Source: Bifiguratus adelaidae
Taxonomy: Eukaryota; Mucoromycota; Endogonomycetes; Endogonales
Reading direction: 5' to 3'
Assembly: GCA_002261195.1 (NCBI GenBank)
Contig: MVBO01000004.1
Span: forward strand, 419,022 to 483,021
DNA length: 64,000 nucleotides
Shown here: positions 33,344 through 44,600 of the stretch, piece after piece
Layout of the letters: every line of letters starts with the position of its first letter
Numbering within the stretch: position 1 is the first letter of the stretch
Position numbers and translations under genes: made by a program
The notes under the pieces: generated by a model
Seen by the model: only the letters and a program-made list of their open reading frames with translations
The model's database searches: none
Told to the model about the DNA's origin: nothing

Positions 33344-36300
33344 TCATCGTCGTTTCTTTTTTCGAACGTCGTCATCATCTTCAGCTGCACGTTTTCCATG
33401 CTTCTTCTCATCAGCTACATGCGGACGTAAGTGATGTTGTCCCTGGTGGACGATGGCCATACGTACCTCGGCGAGCTTTTTCTTCCAACTCATCCCAGTC
33501 TTCTCCACTTTCTACCGATTCGGCTTCGGAACCTTCATCTTGACTAGCTGCTTCATCAAAGCTGCTCTCCTCGCTTTCGCTTTCGGCAAAGTCGGACTCT
33601 TCGACTTCAAACTCGGACGCGGATTCTGATTCATCCTCGGAATTCTCATCCTACACGGCCATATAAATACGCGCAATCCACCACCAGGTCGTTCGCTTAC
33701 ATCTGATTTCTGGGCATCCAAAAAGCCCCAACCACCTTCTTGGAAGAAGGATGCCGGGTCAGAAGTAACCGTCTTCATGATCAAGGGCCAGTTCAAGTTC
33801 ATGGGTCCCTCAGTCGTAGGAATATCGACAGAACTGCACGACATCATAAGTGTAAAGGACAATGATCACGTGGCGCACTTACTCTAGCCATTCTTTGACA
33901 TTTTCCAGCTGGGTCATGGGTACGGTATTGATTTGAATGACGGGCCGTGAGTAGTCTTTGAGGACGAACACAATATCAAAATTCTTGATACCAAACTGCA
34001 ATCGCGAGCATCAATATGACGCTTCCATTGACTGAGAGTGTTCAAAACGTACCTGGACACGTTCGAGATGGGCGACTTCGATCTCACTGAGTGTAAGCAC
34101 AAGGAATGGTGGGTCACTGAGATGCACCAAACAATCGGTCGTAGGTTGCAGCAAAACGTTGGATCGGAACGGCACACCAGGGAAACCCAGTTCTCGAAGA
34201 GGCACGTCAGCTTCTATGCGATTGTCGCTCTGCAAAAGAATTAGTATTGTTTCCAAACAGCAAGCGTCATGCACTTACAGCTTCGGTGATCTTCTCTGCA
34301 AACTGCTTGAACTCTCGATTCAAAGCAGCCCTTCGTCGTCGTTCTTCTTGTTCGGCTTCGAGTTCATCCTCGTCACCGTAATTGTGACGTCTTCGACGGT
34401 TACCGGTTTCATCGTATTGTACATCTGATGCTTCACGATAGAATTGAATGTCTTTCGTCTTCTTCTTGCCAATCATGATGGGGTTCTTGAGGTGGATATG
34501 GATGATAACGATCAGTTCATTATCACAAGGTTGAAAGAACAAATGTTTCATGTTGCTGAAAAGGATATCTGCACAATGCAATGAGCAAAAGCCTCGACGA
34601 ACTTTCAAAGAGTCTGCCCTTACCAATGCGATGATCGGCTCGCAATGGTGACTGATATCGTAGACCGTTGGTGTGAATCTCAACTTCACCAGGTACACGC
34701 TTTCCATCCAATCCAGGTCGAGCAAATACATCACCCAAGCGGATGGGTCGACGACCCTTGACTTCAATGAGCTTTTCTTGGACCACAATGTCTGCCATCT
34801 CTCGGCGTTCCGCGTCACGTTTGGCAGAATCTCTCTTCAGATCAGTGATTTGCTTGTAGACCTCGGCCATACGATGAGTATCACTGCTTCGGTAGGTCAA
34901 AGCGCGCACAAAGTTGGCATCGACATCGTCGGATGGGATCTCATCTTTCTTGCTTCCCGCTTGTCCCGGTGTCACAAAGTTCAATCGAAGCACGACAAAC
35001 TCGCCTTCGTCACTTTTGCTGACACTCTTGACGGTGGAGATGTGGAAAGGTACTCCTAGTCCATAAATGGGACAAATGATCGATTCTGCGCGATGATCCA
35101 CCATGACTCGCAAGTTTTTGACTTCACGAGGCAATTTTTGCTCTGTCTTGTAACTTTCAAACTTGCGGAAGACTGTCTCCTTTTCACTGTCGATTTCGCC
35201 ATTCTGATCGGAGTATTTAGACAGATTCCTGGCGAGATTTTGCGCGGCAAGTTCTTTTTGATGCGCTTTTCGGCGCATCTCGGGTGAGTCTTCATCCTGC
35301 TCCTCGTTTCGTAATTTGCTCTTCAGGATGGCCGATGTCGCTGCCCGAGACTTTTTCTCTTGCTGACGTGGCTTGACTTCTTCCTTGACTTCTGCCATCT
35401 CTTCGTCTTCGTCGCCACCCTTGAAGTAGTAGCAGATGTCATTGAGGCTCTTGGGACAGTCGGTAAGCACGTAAGCGCCATCGGGCGTCACCCTGACGGT
35501 ATCGACGAGCAAGAGCGAATACACCCTGGACTTCTCGTCCTGAGGTTCGGGATTAGGGATGCCCTGGAAACCCACGGAGAGATTTAAGATCATGCCGCTT
35601 TCGAGTTCTCGGTTGTTTTTGGCATTGATGGTAGAGTTGCTCTCGCGGAATTCTATCCCCATGCTGGAGCCCAAGCTCTTGACAAAATATTGCTCCAAAT
35701 CAGATCTCTTGCTGCGAATATATTGCAGAGCCTGGTTATAGACGTCCTTCATCTTCACTCCTTCTTTGACGGATTCAATAATCTTGTGTTGAAGGTCTAG
35801 GAGGAACTCATAGGTCTTTTCTTGAGTCTTGTTTGGGTCTATAAGATATGTGCGCCCAATGTTGGAGCAGTAATTTCTGTATCGAATGCCTAGCGAGCAC
35901 AGAATGGTACCGGCGTGCAATTTTTGATCGTTGGATATGGCCGAAGATCGCAAATCGTATTCACCGCCACTCTGGATGATGGGAGTATAGCACCAGTCTA
36001 AAAAATCAGTGACAAGCTTTATCGAGACATATTAGTATGCCAATCGGATATCTTGGCGTTTGCACTCACATCATTCGGAAGCTTCAAGCCTCGCAACACC
36101 TTGTTGTCGGCAATGGTCTTTTCTACCATGTCTGCGAGCTGCTCATGAGTTATGGGCTTCTCTTCGTCGATAAGCGTGGACATCTTTTCAACAAAATACC
36201 CTCGCATGAGCTGTGACGACACTCTTGCTCCACTTCGCATTGTTCGCTATGAATCTTAGATGAGCCCTATATCAAGAACTTTTGCCCTGATATTTACCAA

Positions 36301-37209
36301 TTCCTCTTCCTCCTTGACGGCGAGAACATTAGCCAAGCCAGCCGTGATATCCACTTGTTCAAACTGAGTGTCGAAGTCGTTGAGCGCCTCCTTCCACTCA
36401 TCTACGACCTTTCCCTTGTACTGATCTTTAACCGGAACACCCAAGCGTTTCTGCAGCGAAACATGAGCTTCCGTGTAGGAATTATCTGGCTATACCCACC
36501 CCATCTCGACTTTTCTTGACTTGCTCCAGGACATTCTTGTATAGCTCCTTATTCTTTTCCGCATCTTTGGTTCTCACATGGACTTCCATCGGTATCCTTT
36601 TCTCAGCTGCATCCAGAGCTTGCAAGTGCGCCGCTAATCGTGGAATCAAATCAGACATTGTCTCGAAAGCGTACTTTTGCCTACTAACCTTTGCTATGAC
36701 TGGTAATGACGTGCAGCTTGTCAGCTGTAAACAGTAGAATGGTTTGAGGAAACTCATAAGCCAGCAACCATGTCTATAGCCACGCATTTTAGTATCCTGA
36801 ACGATGACGCGCAGTCGGAACGTACCTGAATCGCGGTGCCTTTTTGATACGGATTCGCGTCTTCTACGCTACCTACTACGAGGGCCAAAGCGTCGGCCTT
36901 TTGAAACGTAGTGGCATAGTCATTCTGTTAATGCAATGTTGCATGTGAGTGTTTCTGTCAAATGCAGCGAGGATCCCAGAACAAGGTCGTGGTCGACACT
37001 CGCTTCAAGCCCTGGTGCAAAGATCACACAAAGAGCACCAGTACAATCCAGCATACACTGCAGGTCCTATCTCGCCACCAACCGAGGCGACCTCGCGCAA
37101 TGCAACGACCGTGACCGAGACTGGATGCTGCACGTACCTTCCAGTGAGCCAACAAAGCCCTCGCTCTCCTATGAAATGTCTTTGCGTCAAGCTTTACTTC
37201 AGACGCCAT
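33344..37209 (-). CDS. SPT16: FACT histone chaperone subunit Spt16, 13 exons
   Basis: Predicted 1026 aa; yeast Spt16 has 1035. FACT removes and redeposits H2A-H2B during transcription and replication. Exons in order: 37138-37209, 36826-36924, 36689-36773, 36500-36633, 36298-36450, 36070-36246, 34624-36016, 34279-34568, 34053-34229, 33883-33995, 33701-33833, 33467-33650, 33344-33414. Landmarks: [28 protein letters not shown] with NPYQKGTA; an aminopeptidase-like domain with [12 protein letters not shown]; the [12 protein letters not shown] block; the middle domain with [16 protein letters not shown]; the Pob3/histone-binding PH-like region with [12 protein letters not shown]; and an acidic tail ending in [16 protein letters not shown]. 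Two splice choices are subtle: the 55-nt intron 36634-36688, which restores SHSKAAHLQ, and the AAG acceptor at 36017, used instead of a TAG 22 nt further on. Intron 1 is 213 nt. Confidence 0.95.
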
Positions 37210-37327
37210 ATTCTACAGCTAGCCAATTGACAATCCGAGGCGGTAACACGATAGCAACCGCAATAAACGAGAGACAAGAGGCGCGACTGAAAGCGCGAAA
37301 GTCAAAATCGGCCAAATGAAATTATAG

Positions 37328-37335
37328 TGACGTCA
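37328..37335. promoter_or_regulatory. TGACGTCA palindrome upstream of SPT16
   Basis: A perfect CRE/ATF-type octamer, extended to GTGACGTCAC and to AGTGACGTCACT, 118 bases upstream of the SPT16 ATG. It lies in the 265-bp spacer between SPT16 and GIS2, both on the minus strand, and is followed by ggcgcgag. Confidence 0.55.
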
Positions 37336-37474
37336 CTATTTTGGCGCGAGAAGAACTGCATCATTTAATCGTACAAACTGTCAACTATATGCTAGAAAAT
37401 GCATGGAGAACATCTTGAATTAAGCTTGGTTAGGCTAGAGAATAATTGGCTTTAGTCTAGCATTATCGAATGAT

Positions 37475-38246
37475 TCAGCTACCTACGCATTCGCGGCTAA
37501 TGTGGCCAGGTTGTCCACATTGATAGCAGGCCTTGGTCTGCGGTTGTGAGCATTGGCTCGAAATATGTCCAGTTTGCTAAAGAGAATTGAGTCCTTCCTT
37601 TCAGGTAATCCTGTCTGGGCACAACTTACGCCACAGTTGTAGCATTTTTGGCCATTGGGGCAATTGGCAGCGCGATGACCCGTCTGACCGCAGGTGTAGC
37701 AGGTACCACCGGAGGAGAATCCACCGTAGCCGCCTCCACCTTGGTAGCAATCCCGGGAGATGTGTCCAATCTTGCCGCATTTGTAACATTCAGGGCCGGA
37801 TCGTCCGCCCTGGTTGACTTCAGGGCAATCTCTGGACAAGTGACCAGTTTGGTTGCAGTTGTAGCATGCCTTCTCCTTTCTGGGTTCTGTGCAGTCGCGG
37901 CTCATGTGGCCGGTACCACCGCAATTGAAGCTTAAGACATGCCATCAATAGAATGTACAAAGATTTCATCACGTTTTCTTACCATTTGGATTCGGAGGTA
38001 CACTCGTTGGCGCGGTGACCTTCTATATAGCGCGCGCAAAGGAAAATAAGACATGCCAAGGTTAATATACCAGCCACAACGCGGAGCCCAGACAACCCCC
38101 TCTCTCCCCAGATCTGGCATCACCGCCACCAAGCATGCCGAGCACACAAGGGTTCGAATACGTCAAATGGGAAAACAAAAGGTCACCGAGCCTTCACTCA
38201 ACTCGCCTTCACCACATCGATAGCACGTTTGAGGTCGACTGAACAT
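37475..38246 (-). CDS. GIS2: CCHC zinc-knuckle protein (Gis2/Byr3/CNBP), 4 exons
   Basis: Predicted 160-aa single-stranded RNA/DNA-binding protein with seven zinc knuckles; yeast Gis2 also has seven and associates with translating mRNAs. Exons: 38207-38246, 37983-38022, 37630-37930, 37475-37576. All seven C-x2-C-x4-H-x4-C units are intact, from [14 protein letters not shown] through [14 protein letters not shown], separated by short Gly- and Arg-containing linkers. Intron 1 (38023-38206, 184 nt) starts GCGAGT and is modelled as GC-AG. Only this donor gives the exact C-x4-H spacing in knuckle 1; the nearest GT donor would give C-x6-H. Orthology to Gis2/CNBP is clear from knuckle number and order. 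Confidence 0.92.
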
Positions 38247-38563
38247 TTCGCAGATGAGCTAGAGGAGAACGAAACACCTTATAAGACGAAAATTTTGATG
38301 TTGGGTCACGTGGACACGAAGCGCGTTTTTTGACAGGGTGAGAAAAGACGTGCCTACAAGGAATAGGATCTCAACACCGCGCCTTCATCCTCACCCAAGC
38401 CTGTCTAGTAGACTATCGATGCCATTGAGCGTGATAGTTGTTCAGTCTCACATGCTTTCAATGCGTCTCAGAGTGATATCATCGCCACGCTTTCAAAATT
38501 GCCTAAATGGGAGTTAGTGGCCTTTGCGCACTCTAGACTTTGTCTTTCTTCACACCTAACGCT
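38247..38563. other. Divergent promoter region GIS2 / conserved fungal protein
   Basis: 317 bases between two divergent start codons. Contains tcacgtggac (an E-box-like CACGTG) near 38307. No gene or RNA supported. Confidence 0.35.
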
Positions 38564-39409
38564 ATGCCCTACTTTGTCCTCACCAACAATACACATCTTC
38601 CACTCAACATCGCGCTATCGCACTTGGGTCCTGTGCATTATGCCAATCATGTGATGCCGGGCGATACCATCTTTTTTACGTGCGGTTCCGTCTGGTTTAC
38701 GGTGGAAGTCAAGGTGGCCACAGAGACAAATTCCTATCAATGGCATCATACAGCTGTGCCTATTGCAGGCGCTGTGGTGGGCGCTGGTACGTTGGCGGCA
38801 GGTGGATGGGTGTTTGCGGGAGCGGCGGCGGAAGCGGGTATCATCTCATCGATAGGGTTGATGGGCGCCAAGTTATCCAAGATGGCAGCTGGAGCAGGAA
38901 CGTTGGGCTCAGTTCAGCGGTTGCGAACGATGAAAAAGGGATGGAATCAATATGGCAAGGGGCCTGCCAAGGGGTGGTTGGACGGATTCAAAGGCGGAGT
39001 TGTCTTGCGCAAGTATCGCGTCTATGTACCGCGTCAGGGTCTCTTGGCCTATGTCAAAGGTGGACCTAGCGAACTGACGTCCGACGAAGAGAGCGGACAA
39101 CGATACTTGAATTTGGATGGACATTGGGATCCATTTGACATTGTGTGCCTGCCTGGCGGTGTACCCAAAGGATTGGTGGAGGCACTCAAGAAGGACAAGA
39201 AGGAACCGATGAGGATTGAGACGCCTCAAGCCAAGCAGGTCCAAGCTGCCTCTCCATCGACGCTGGCACAAGACGGTGAACCCAAAGGATTCCTTGAGGA
39301 GGTCAATTCGGACGATGAAACGTCATCACTGCCAGACACTTCACCCTATGTCCACGGCAGCTCTGAATTCAGTAAATCTGCCCCTGCGCTCCCTCCACGT
39401 AACTCATAG
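38564..39409 (+). CDS. Conserved fungal protein of unknown function with an Ala/Gly-rich hydrophobic segment
   Basis: Predicted 281 aa, no intron; the ATG opening MPYFVLTNNTHLPLNIALS is the first in frame with good context. The N-terminal 60 residues look like a small beta-sandwich (FVLTNNTHLPLNIAL, PVHYANHVMPGDTIFFTCGSVWFTVEVKV). They are followed by a long Ala/Gly-rich hydrophobic stretch (about residues 68-110) that could insert into or associate with a membrane. Next comes a basic segment (RLRTMKKGWNQYGKG), a second folded part (KYRVYVPRQGLLAYVKGG, WDPFDIVCLPGG) and an acidic Ser/Pro-rich tail. I recall similar uncharacterised proteins with 'PLNIALS..PVHYAN' openings in basidiomycetes, but name no family. 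Convergent with the uL23 gene. Confidence 0.75.
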   Translation: MPYFVLTNNTHLPLNIALSHLGPVHYANHVMPGDTIFFTCGSVWFTVEVKVATETNSYQWHHTAVPIAGAVVGAGTLAAGGWVFAGAAAEAGIISSIGLMGAKLSKMAAGAGTLGSVQRLRTMKKGWNQYGKGPAKGWLDGFKGGVVLRKYRVYVPRQGLLAYVKGGPSELTSDEESGQRYLNLDGHWDPFDIVCLPGGVPKGLVEALKKDKKEPMRIETPQAKQVQAASPSTLAQDGEPKGFLEEVNSDDETSSLPDTSPYVHGSSEFSKSAPALPPRNS

Positions 39410-39512
39410 GTCATCCTGTATCATTTTAGCACTCCTCTTCACGTGTACAAAGACACTTGTAAACACTATTTTGACATTTTATTGTGTATGATAGTCCAAT
39501 GAAGAATACAGT

Positions 39513-40421
39513 TTAGATGAAGCCAATCTGCGGAAATACAGAGGGTCAGTCAACAGGTCCCTTCGTATGCGTTATTAAACAACTCACCTTGTTGGCTACG
39601 TCCAAAGCATCAACATCAGCGGAAAGGCGAACGTAGGCCTTCTTGTATCCATCGGGTCTAAAAGACGCAAGGTCAATTCACAGGTCCTGGAACGTGCACT
39701 CATAAACTCGAGACGACATCCTACCTGATGAGAGTGTTGACCTTGATGGCATCAACATCGTAAAGCTTCTTGACGGCATCCTTGATCTGTCTTTTGTTGG
39801 CCTTGACGTCCACAATGAAGACCAAAGTGTTGTTCTCCTCAATCTTCTTCATGGCGGTTTCGGTGTTCAGGGGTTGACGGACGACACGATATTGATCCAT
39901 GCGAGGCAAGTGGGGAATGGACTTGCGGGGGTACTTGGGATCGCGAGCCAACTTCAAGGTCTTGGGGCGGCGGAAGGTTGTGGAGACGCGGATCTTCTTT
40001 TGAACCTTGCCATTTGTGCCCTTAAGAGCGGCCTTTCTGGCGGCTTGCGCCTTACCAACGTCTTGGCCTTTCTTGTTAACGGGTTTAGCTAGAAAAGTGA
40101 GCAAACTCATCGTTAGCCATCATGTCTGCCATAATGATCACCGCGAGTAGATGGAAGGACATGGGCTGCCGTAGACGAGGCGGCCAATCTTTGCACACAA
40201 ATGGTCCTGTTGACAGGCCACTATGACGGAACATGCAAAAGGATGCAAAAGGATGCAAGCATAGCTCCATCCGGATGCGTACCTTTGATGGATGGATGTC
40301 AATGTCGTGTCGCATCCATCCAACCGTCCAACCTTTCGAGGGCATCTGTCCATAACATCTACTCCTGTCGACACCCATCCGAAGCAAATGCACAATTCTT
40401 ACCTGTCTTTGCAGGAGACAT
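39513..40421 (-). CDS. RPL25: 60S ribosomal protein uL23 (yeast L25, human L23a), 4 exons
   Basis: Predicted 155 aa. Exons: 40403-40421, 39725-40088, 39588-39657, 39513-39527; introns 314, 67 and 60 nt. The product starts [15 protein letters not shown], has the basic N-terminal extension used for nuclear import and rRNA binding, and the diagnostic core ([74 protein letters not shown]). uL23 lies at the polypeptide exit tunnel and contacts the signal recognition particle and nascent-chain factors. The first intron, 314 nt after a 19-base exon, is by far the longest in the window; it contains a 9-bp hairpin and direct repeats. A TGACGTCA site lies 92 bases upstream of the ATG. Confidence 0.96.
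40290..40321. repeat. Hairpin in uL23 intron 1
   Basis: A perfect 9-bp inverted repeat, GGATGGATG (40290-40298) and CATCCATCC (40313-40321), with a 14-base loop inside the first intron of the uL23 gene. Nearby lie two copies of gcaaaaggat (about 40233-40252). Intron hairpins in ribosomal protein genes can serve autoregulation; that is only a possibility here. Confidence 0.55.
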
Positions 40422-40512
40422 GTCTATAAACCACTGGAAAGTAGAGAAGGAACCTTACTTGCGCCTTCAAGAAGCCTCTTCACCGGCCAGTGCGGTGGCT
40501 TGGGAGGTTTCG

Positions 40513-40520
40513 TGACGTCA
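40513..40520. promoter_or_regulatory. TGACGTCA palindrome upstream of uL23
   Basis: Perfect CRE/ATF-type octamer (context tcgTGACGTCAtaaa), 92 bases upstream of the uL23 start codon on the minus strand. Confidence 0.55.
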
Positions 40521-40639
40521 TAAAATTCAGCGCAGCCAAATTGGGTAGATCAGAGTACGAATGCTGGGCTGAAGATCCATTGTTAGGTGGCCCAAAAATA
40601 TTGAGTATATTGACTGCCGGCGCCGATACAGATCGGCGG

Positions 40640-41580
40640 ACGAATTTGAAATGATAATAGCTTATCTAAAAACTCCCGGACTACCTACAAGAGATCTATT
40701 TATATCATGCTCTCCTCTCCATCGCATAATATGTGATCTATACTGTCCGCCCAACGGCAGCGGTTGCACTGAATCCCATCTAGGATTGAAGTCATCCATC
40801 ATGGCTTGAAGAGGCTCGCGTGTTCCATCCTCGATGTTGGGTTTAAAGAGAGTAATCGTCAATCAACTTCGCCTTTTGGCAAAGGATTGGGGTCTATTAG
40901 GTATTGCGGAGTGGTGCGAGCAATGAAAGGCTTCCCGATGATAAAGGATGGTTCATTCCAGAGGCTCTCCCAACGACTGAACGGGCCCACATCGGCTCGA
41001 AAAGGTTGGGTATTCCGACTTGATTTCTGTGCTTTTAACCAAAGCGACGCAACCGGACGATGGCTTGTTCAAAATCCTGCCGGAAACGAACGTTGTTGGC
41101 GTTTGCCGTTCGGAGTAATTGGCGATTGTCCAGTTCTTGTAAAGGTCAAGACATCATATGCGCAAGCAGAGTAGAGAAGCCTTGCACCAATACACGAAGA
41201 TTTGGATGACCTCTCCGTAGCGCTCTTTTTGAGCTCCTGGACAGTTTCGCGCCGCTGATATTACTCGTGATTGGGAACTTCGGCATATTTGTTCCAGTAA
41301 AGGTATTCGTATTGAGGGATCCGAGTGAGATTGTGTGCTTCATCCAATACGACCACAAATCGTTCACATGGAAGTGACAATGAGGATGATGCATTCAAAG
41401 TCGTAATTAGAGGTCATCACGCAGACCTTTCAGCCGCTCCATGATGAATAGGTCTGTGCATTTGCCTTGCATTGTCCGCAGGAGTACGCGCGTCCAAAGC
41501 AGCGGAACCACTCGCATGGCTGACTTTCAGAATTGCAGGATAAATACAGATGCGAGTTTATTGCGTTGTGAACATTTTAC
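40640..41580 (-). pseudogene. Decayed coding sequence with a DEAH-like segment
   Basis: Protein-like fragments on the minus strand between uL23 and RNR1. The clearest is a run from about 41372 to 41269 reading FVVVLDEAHNLTRIPQYEYL, ending at a TAA. It is preceded by fragments such as MTSNYDFECIIL and GKCTDLFIMERLKGL in different frames, and followed by MMDDFNPRWDSVQPLP near 40760-40810. VVLDEAHN resembles Walker B boxes of superfamily-2 helicases or ATPases, but the other helicase motifs are not recognisable, so the family is uncertain. Multiple stops and frame changes indicate a dead gene. Confidence 0.4.
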
Positions 41581-41614
41581 AAAAGAATTAGGCAAATGCC
41601 CCATGTATCGTCAT

Positions 41615-44600
41615 TTATCCGCTGCACATGACACAAGCATCGGGATTATCAAGCTGTCAAAGAGACATGAGTGACACATAAACGCAGCAATCCAATCTTC
41701 ATCGACTTACCGAACACAAAATGGCAGCCTGCGCCTGTTCCTCGGAAGCCTTATCTTTGATCACCATAGTGTCCATGCGCTTCTTGAGCGCCTCTTGATC
41801 AACGGTGAACTTGATGGCATCGGCAGCAGGACGACTACGCAAGTAGTACATGCCAGTCTTCAGACCCTTCTTCCATGCATGGAAGTGCATGGAGGTGATC
41901 TTGCCAGCCGTGGGTTGCGGCAAGAACACATTCAAGGATTGCGATTGATCAATAAAGGGAGCGCGATCGGCAGCGAGATCGATCAGCACACGTTGAGGAA
42001 TCTCCCAAGCGGTCTTGTAGAGTTGCTTGATTTCGTCAGAGAGCTCTGGAATGTTTTGCACCGATCCATTGTCTGCAATGATTTGGTTACGGATGGAGTC
42101 GCTCCACTGATTCATCGAGATGAGATCGTTCAGCAGGTGATGATTCTACCACACAAGCAAAAGTTAGAAAGTGGCGTACGAAGGGAACAGTCTGGTGGGC
42201 GAGGCGACGATACTTACGACAATCTGGAATTCACCGCTCATGACCCGACGTTGATAAATATTGCTGAAAAGCGAATGTCAGCAACGAAAAGGAGGCCCGA
42301 TACACTCCGCGCTTCACTCACCTAGTGTATGGCTCAAAGCATTCATTGTTGCCCAGAATCTGACTCGTGCTCGCGGTAGGCATTGGAGCGAGCAACAAGC
42401 TGTTGCGAAGACCATGCTTGACAATGTTAGCCTTCAGAGTAGCCCAATCCCAAAGATCAGTAGGAGTGACGTTCCAGAGGTCGAATTGCAACAATCCTTG
42501 GCTGGCAGGCGATCCTTGGAACGTTTGATAAGGTCCTTCTGTCTGCGCCATCTCACAGGAAGCTTCCAAAGCAGCGTGATATAACGTCTCAAAGATGTCG
42601 ATATTCAACTGCTTCGCTTCCGTGGACTCGAAAGGGTAACGCATCATCAGGAATGTGTCTGCGAGACCTTGTACACCGAGACCGACACTGAATGGAGGGT
42701 TAGGCCACATGCTTTTATGGACAAGAATATATCACTTACGGTCGGTGGCGCAGGTTGCTGTTTCGCGCCTCCTCAACTGGGTAATAGTTGACATCAATGA
42801 CGCGATTCAAATTCTTTGTCACGACCTTGGCGATCTCATGGAGCTTCTCAAAGTCGTATGTGTTGTCGGCCGTGATAAACTTTGGAAGAGCGATGGATGC
42901 CAGGTTGCACACGGCCACCTCGTCAGGAGCGGTATACTCAATGATTTCTATGTCAACTTCTCATCAGCAAAGAGCGATTCCATGGCTTGTTCATTGACAT
43001 ACCTGTGCACAAGTTTGAGCTGGTAATTGTGCCGAGATTCTTTTGATTGGATTTCTCATTGCAAGCATCTGAGAACATGTTAGTACATGAACTTCAAGTT
43101 TGACACGGACCCATACCTTTGTAAAGCATGTAAGGCATGCCCGTTTCGATTTGTGCATCAATGATGGCGAACCACAGATGTTGTGCCTTGACCACCTTTC
43201 GAGCCTTTCCACTCCTTTCCCAATTCAAATAATTCGTCTCAAATTCCTTGCCGTATGTGCTGTCTAGGCCAGGGCATTCATGTGGACAGAATAGGGACCA
43301 TTCCTCATTCGCCTCAACACCTGAAACGCAAGTTGTTCGTGAGACTGGATCAAAATACGGCAATACTTGGACTTACGTTTCATGAAAAGATCAGGGATCC
43401 ACAAGCCAAGGAACAAATCTCTTGCACGAAGTTCATCAGATCCAGAGTTCTTGCGAAGATCTAGGAACTCGTAGATATCCGAATGCCAAGGCTCAAGGTA
43501 CATGGCAAAGCTGCCATTTCTCTTACCACCTCCTTGAGTCACGTATCGAGCAGTGTCATTGAACACTCTCAACATGGGAACAATACCGTTTGAGGTACCG
43601 TTCGTCCCGGCGATATAAGCTCCAGCGGCGCGAATCTTTTGGAAGCCAATACCAACGCCGCCAGCAGACTTTGAGATGAGAGCCGCAGTACGAACCGTGT
43701 CATAGATGCCTTCGATACTGAAACGCAGTCAATTACCGCGCATAAGGTGCGGTCACCATCTTACCTATCATCTTTCATCTGGATCAAGAAGCAGCTGGAT
43801 AATTGTGGTCGAGGTGTACCAGCATTGAATAGCGTGGGTGTCGCATGCGTAAAGTACTTTTGAGACATCAAGTTGTAAGTCTCCCTGACGCGCTCAAGAT
43901 CTTCTCCATGAATACCGATAGCCACGCGCATGATCATATGCTGCGGACGCTCCACAATTTTGTCTAGTAATGTATCGATGAGCCTCTGCTCCTCATCCAG
44001 CCTAGCAATTAAGTCAACCTACCATCAATTCTCAGAAGATAGCTTCGTTCCAGCGTCTTGAATCCGAAAAAATTGTATCCATAATCCCGCTCATAGTCAA
44101 TCATGCTCTCAATCTCCTTTCCATGCTTTTGAAGCACATTCCACAATTCCTCCGAGATCAGCGGACTTCTCTTCTTGAGCTTTGGATGGACGTAATTGTA
44201 AAGGAGGGACGCGACTTCAAGAAAGCTCTCCTTGGTCTCCTTGTGAAGATTTGACACGGCAATTCTAGCCGCGAGAACAGCGTAGTCAGGGTGCTGAGTC
44301 GTCATGTACGCTGCCGTCTCCGCCGCAAGGTTGTCTAGTTCTACCGTTGTGATGCCTGCGTACATTCCGGTGACCACCTGAAACGCGTTCGCAATGAGTA
44401 CGCGCACGTCAAACCTGGACTGAATTATGGCTCACCTTTTGAGCTACTCTCACAGGGTCAATGTACTCGGCATTCAAGCCTTCGGCCAAACTCTGAATGC
44501 GAGTTGTTATTTTGTCAAATGAGACAAACTCACGTTGTCCGTCTGCACGAGTTCCACCATCAGCAACCGGTTCTGTCCAAGCTCTACTTGAATTCAACCC

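Noticed and set aside
35995-36070. Apparent phase error at the SPT16 exon 6 boundary
   Set aside because: It appears only if the TAG at 35998-36000 is used as acceptor. The AAG 22 bases earlier in transcription order (36017) follows a TACTAAT branch site and keeps frame as [14 protein letters not shown].
36683-36700. Apparent one-base frameshift in SPT16 after the SHSK segment
   Set aside because: A 55-nt GTTAGT-TAG intron (36634-36688) removes the shift exactly and restores the conserved SHSKAAHLQ reading, so no lesion is needed.
38140-38165. gggttcgaatacg resembling a tRNA T-loop (B box)
   Set aside because: No A box or acceptor stem upstream; the sequence lies in GIS2 intron 1.
36925-40402. 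Intronic C/D-box snoRNAs in the long first introns of SPT16, GIS2 and uL23
   Set aside because: Isolated TGATG strings occur but no C box paired with a CTGA D box and terminal stem could be found.
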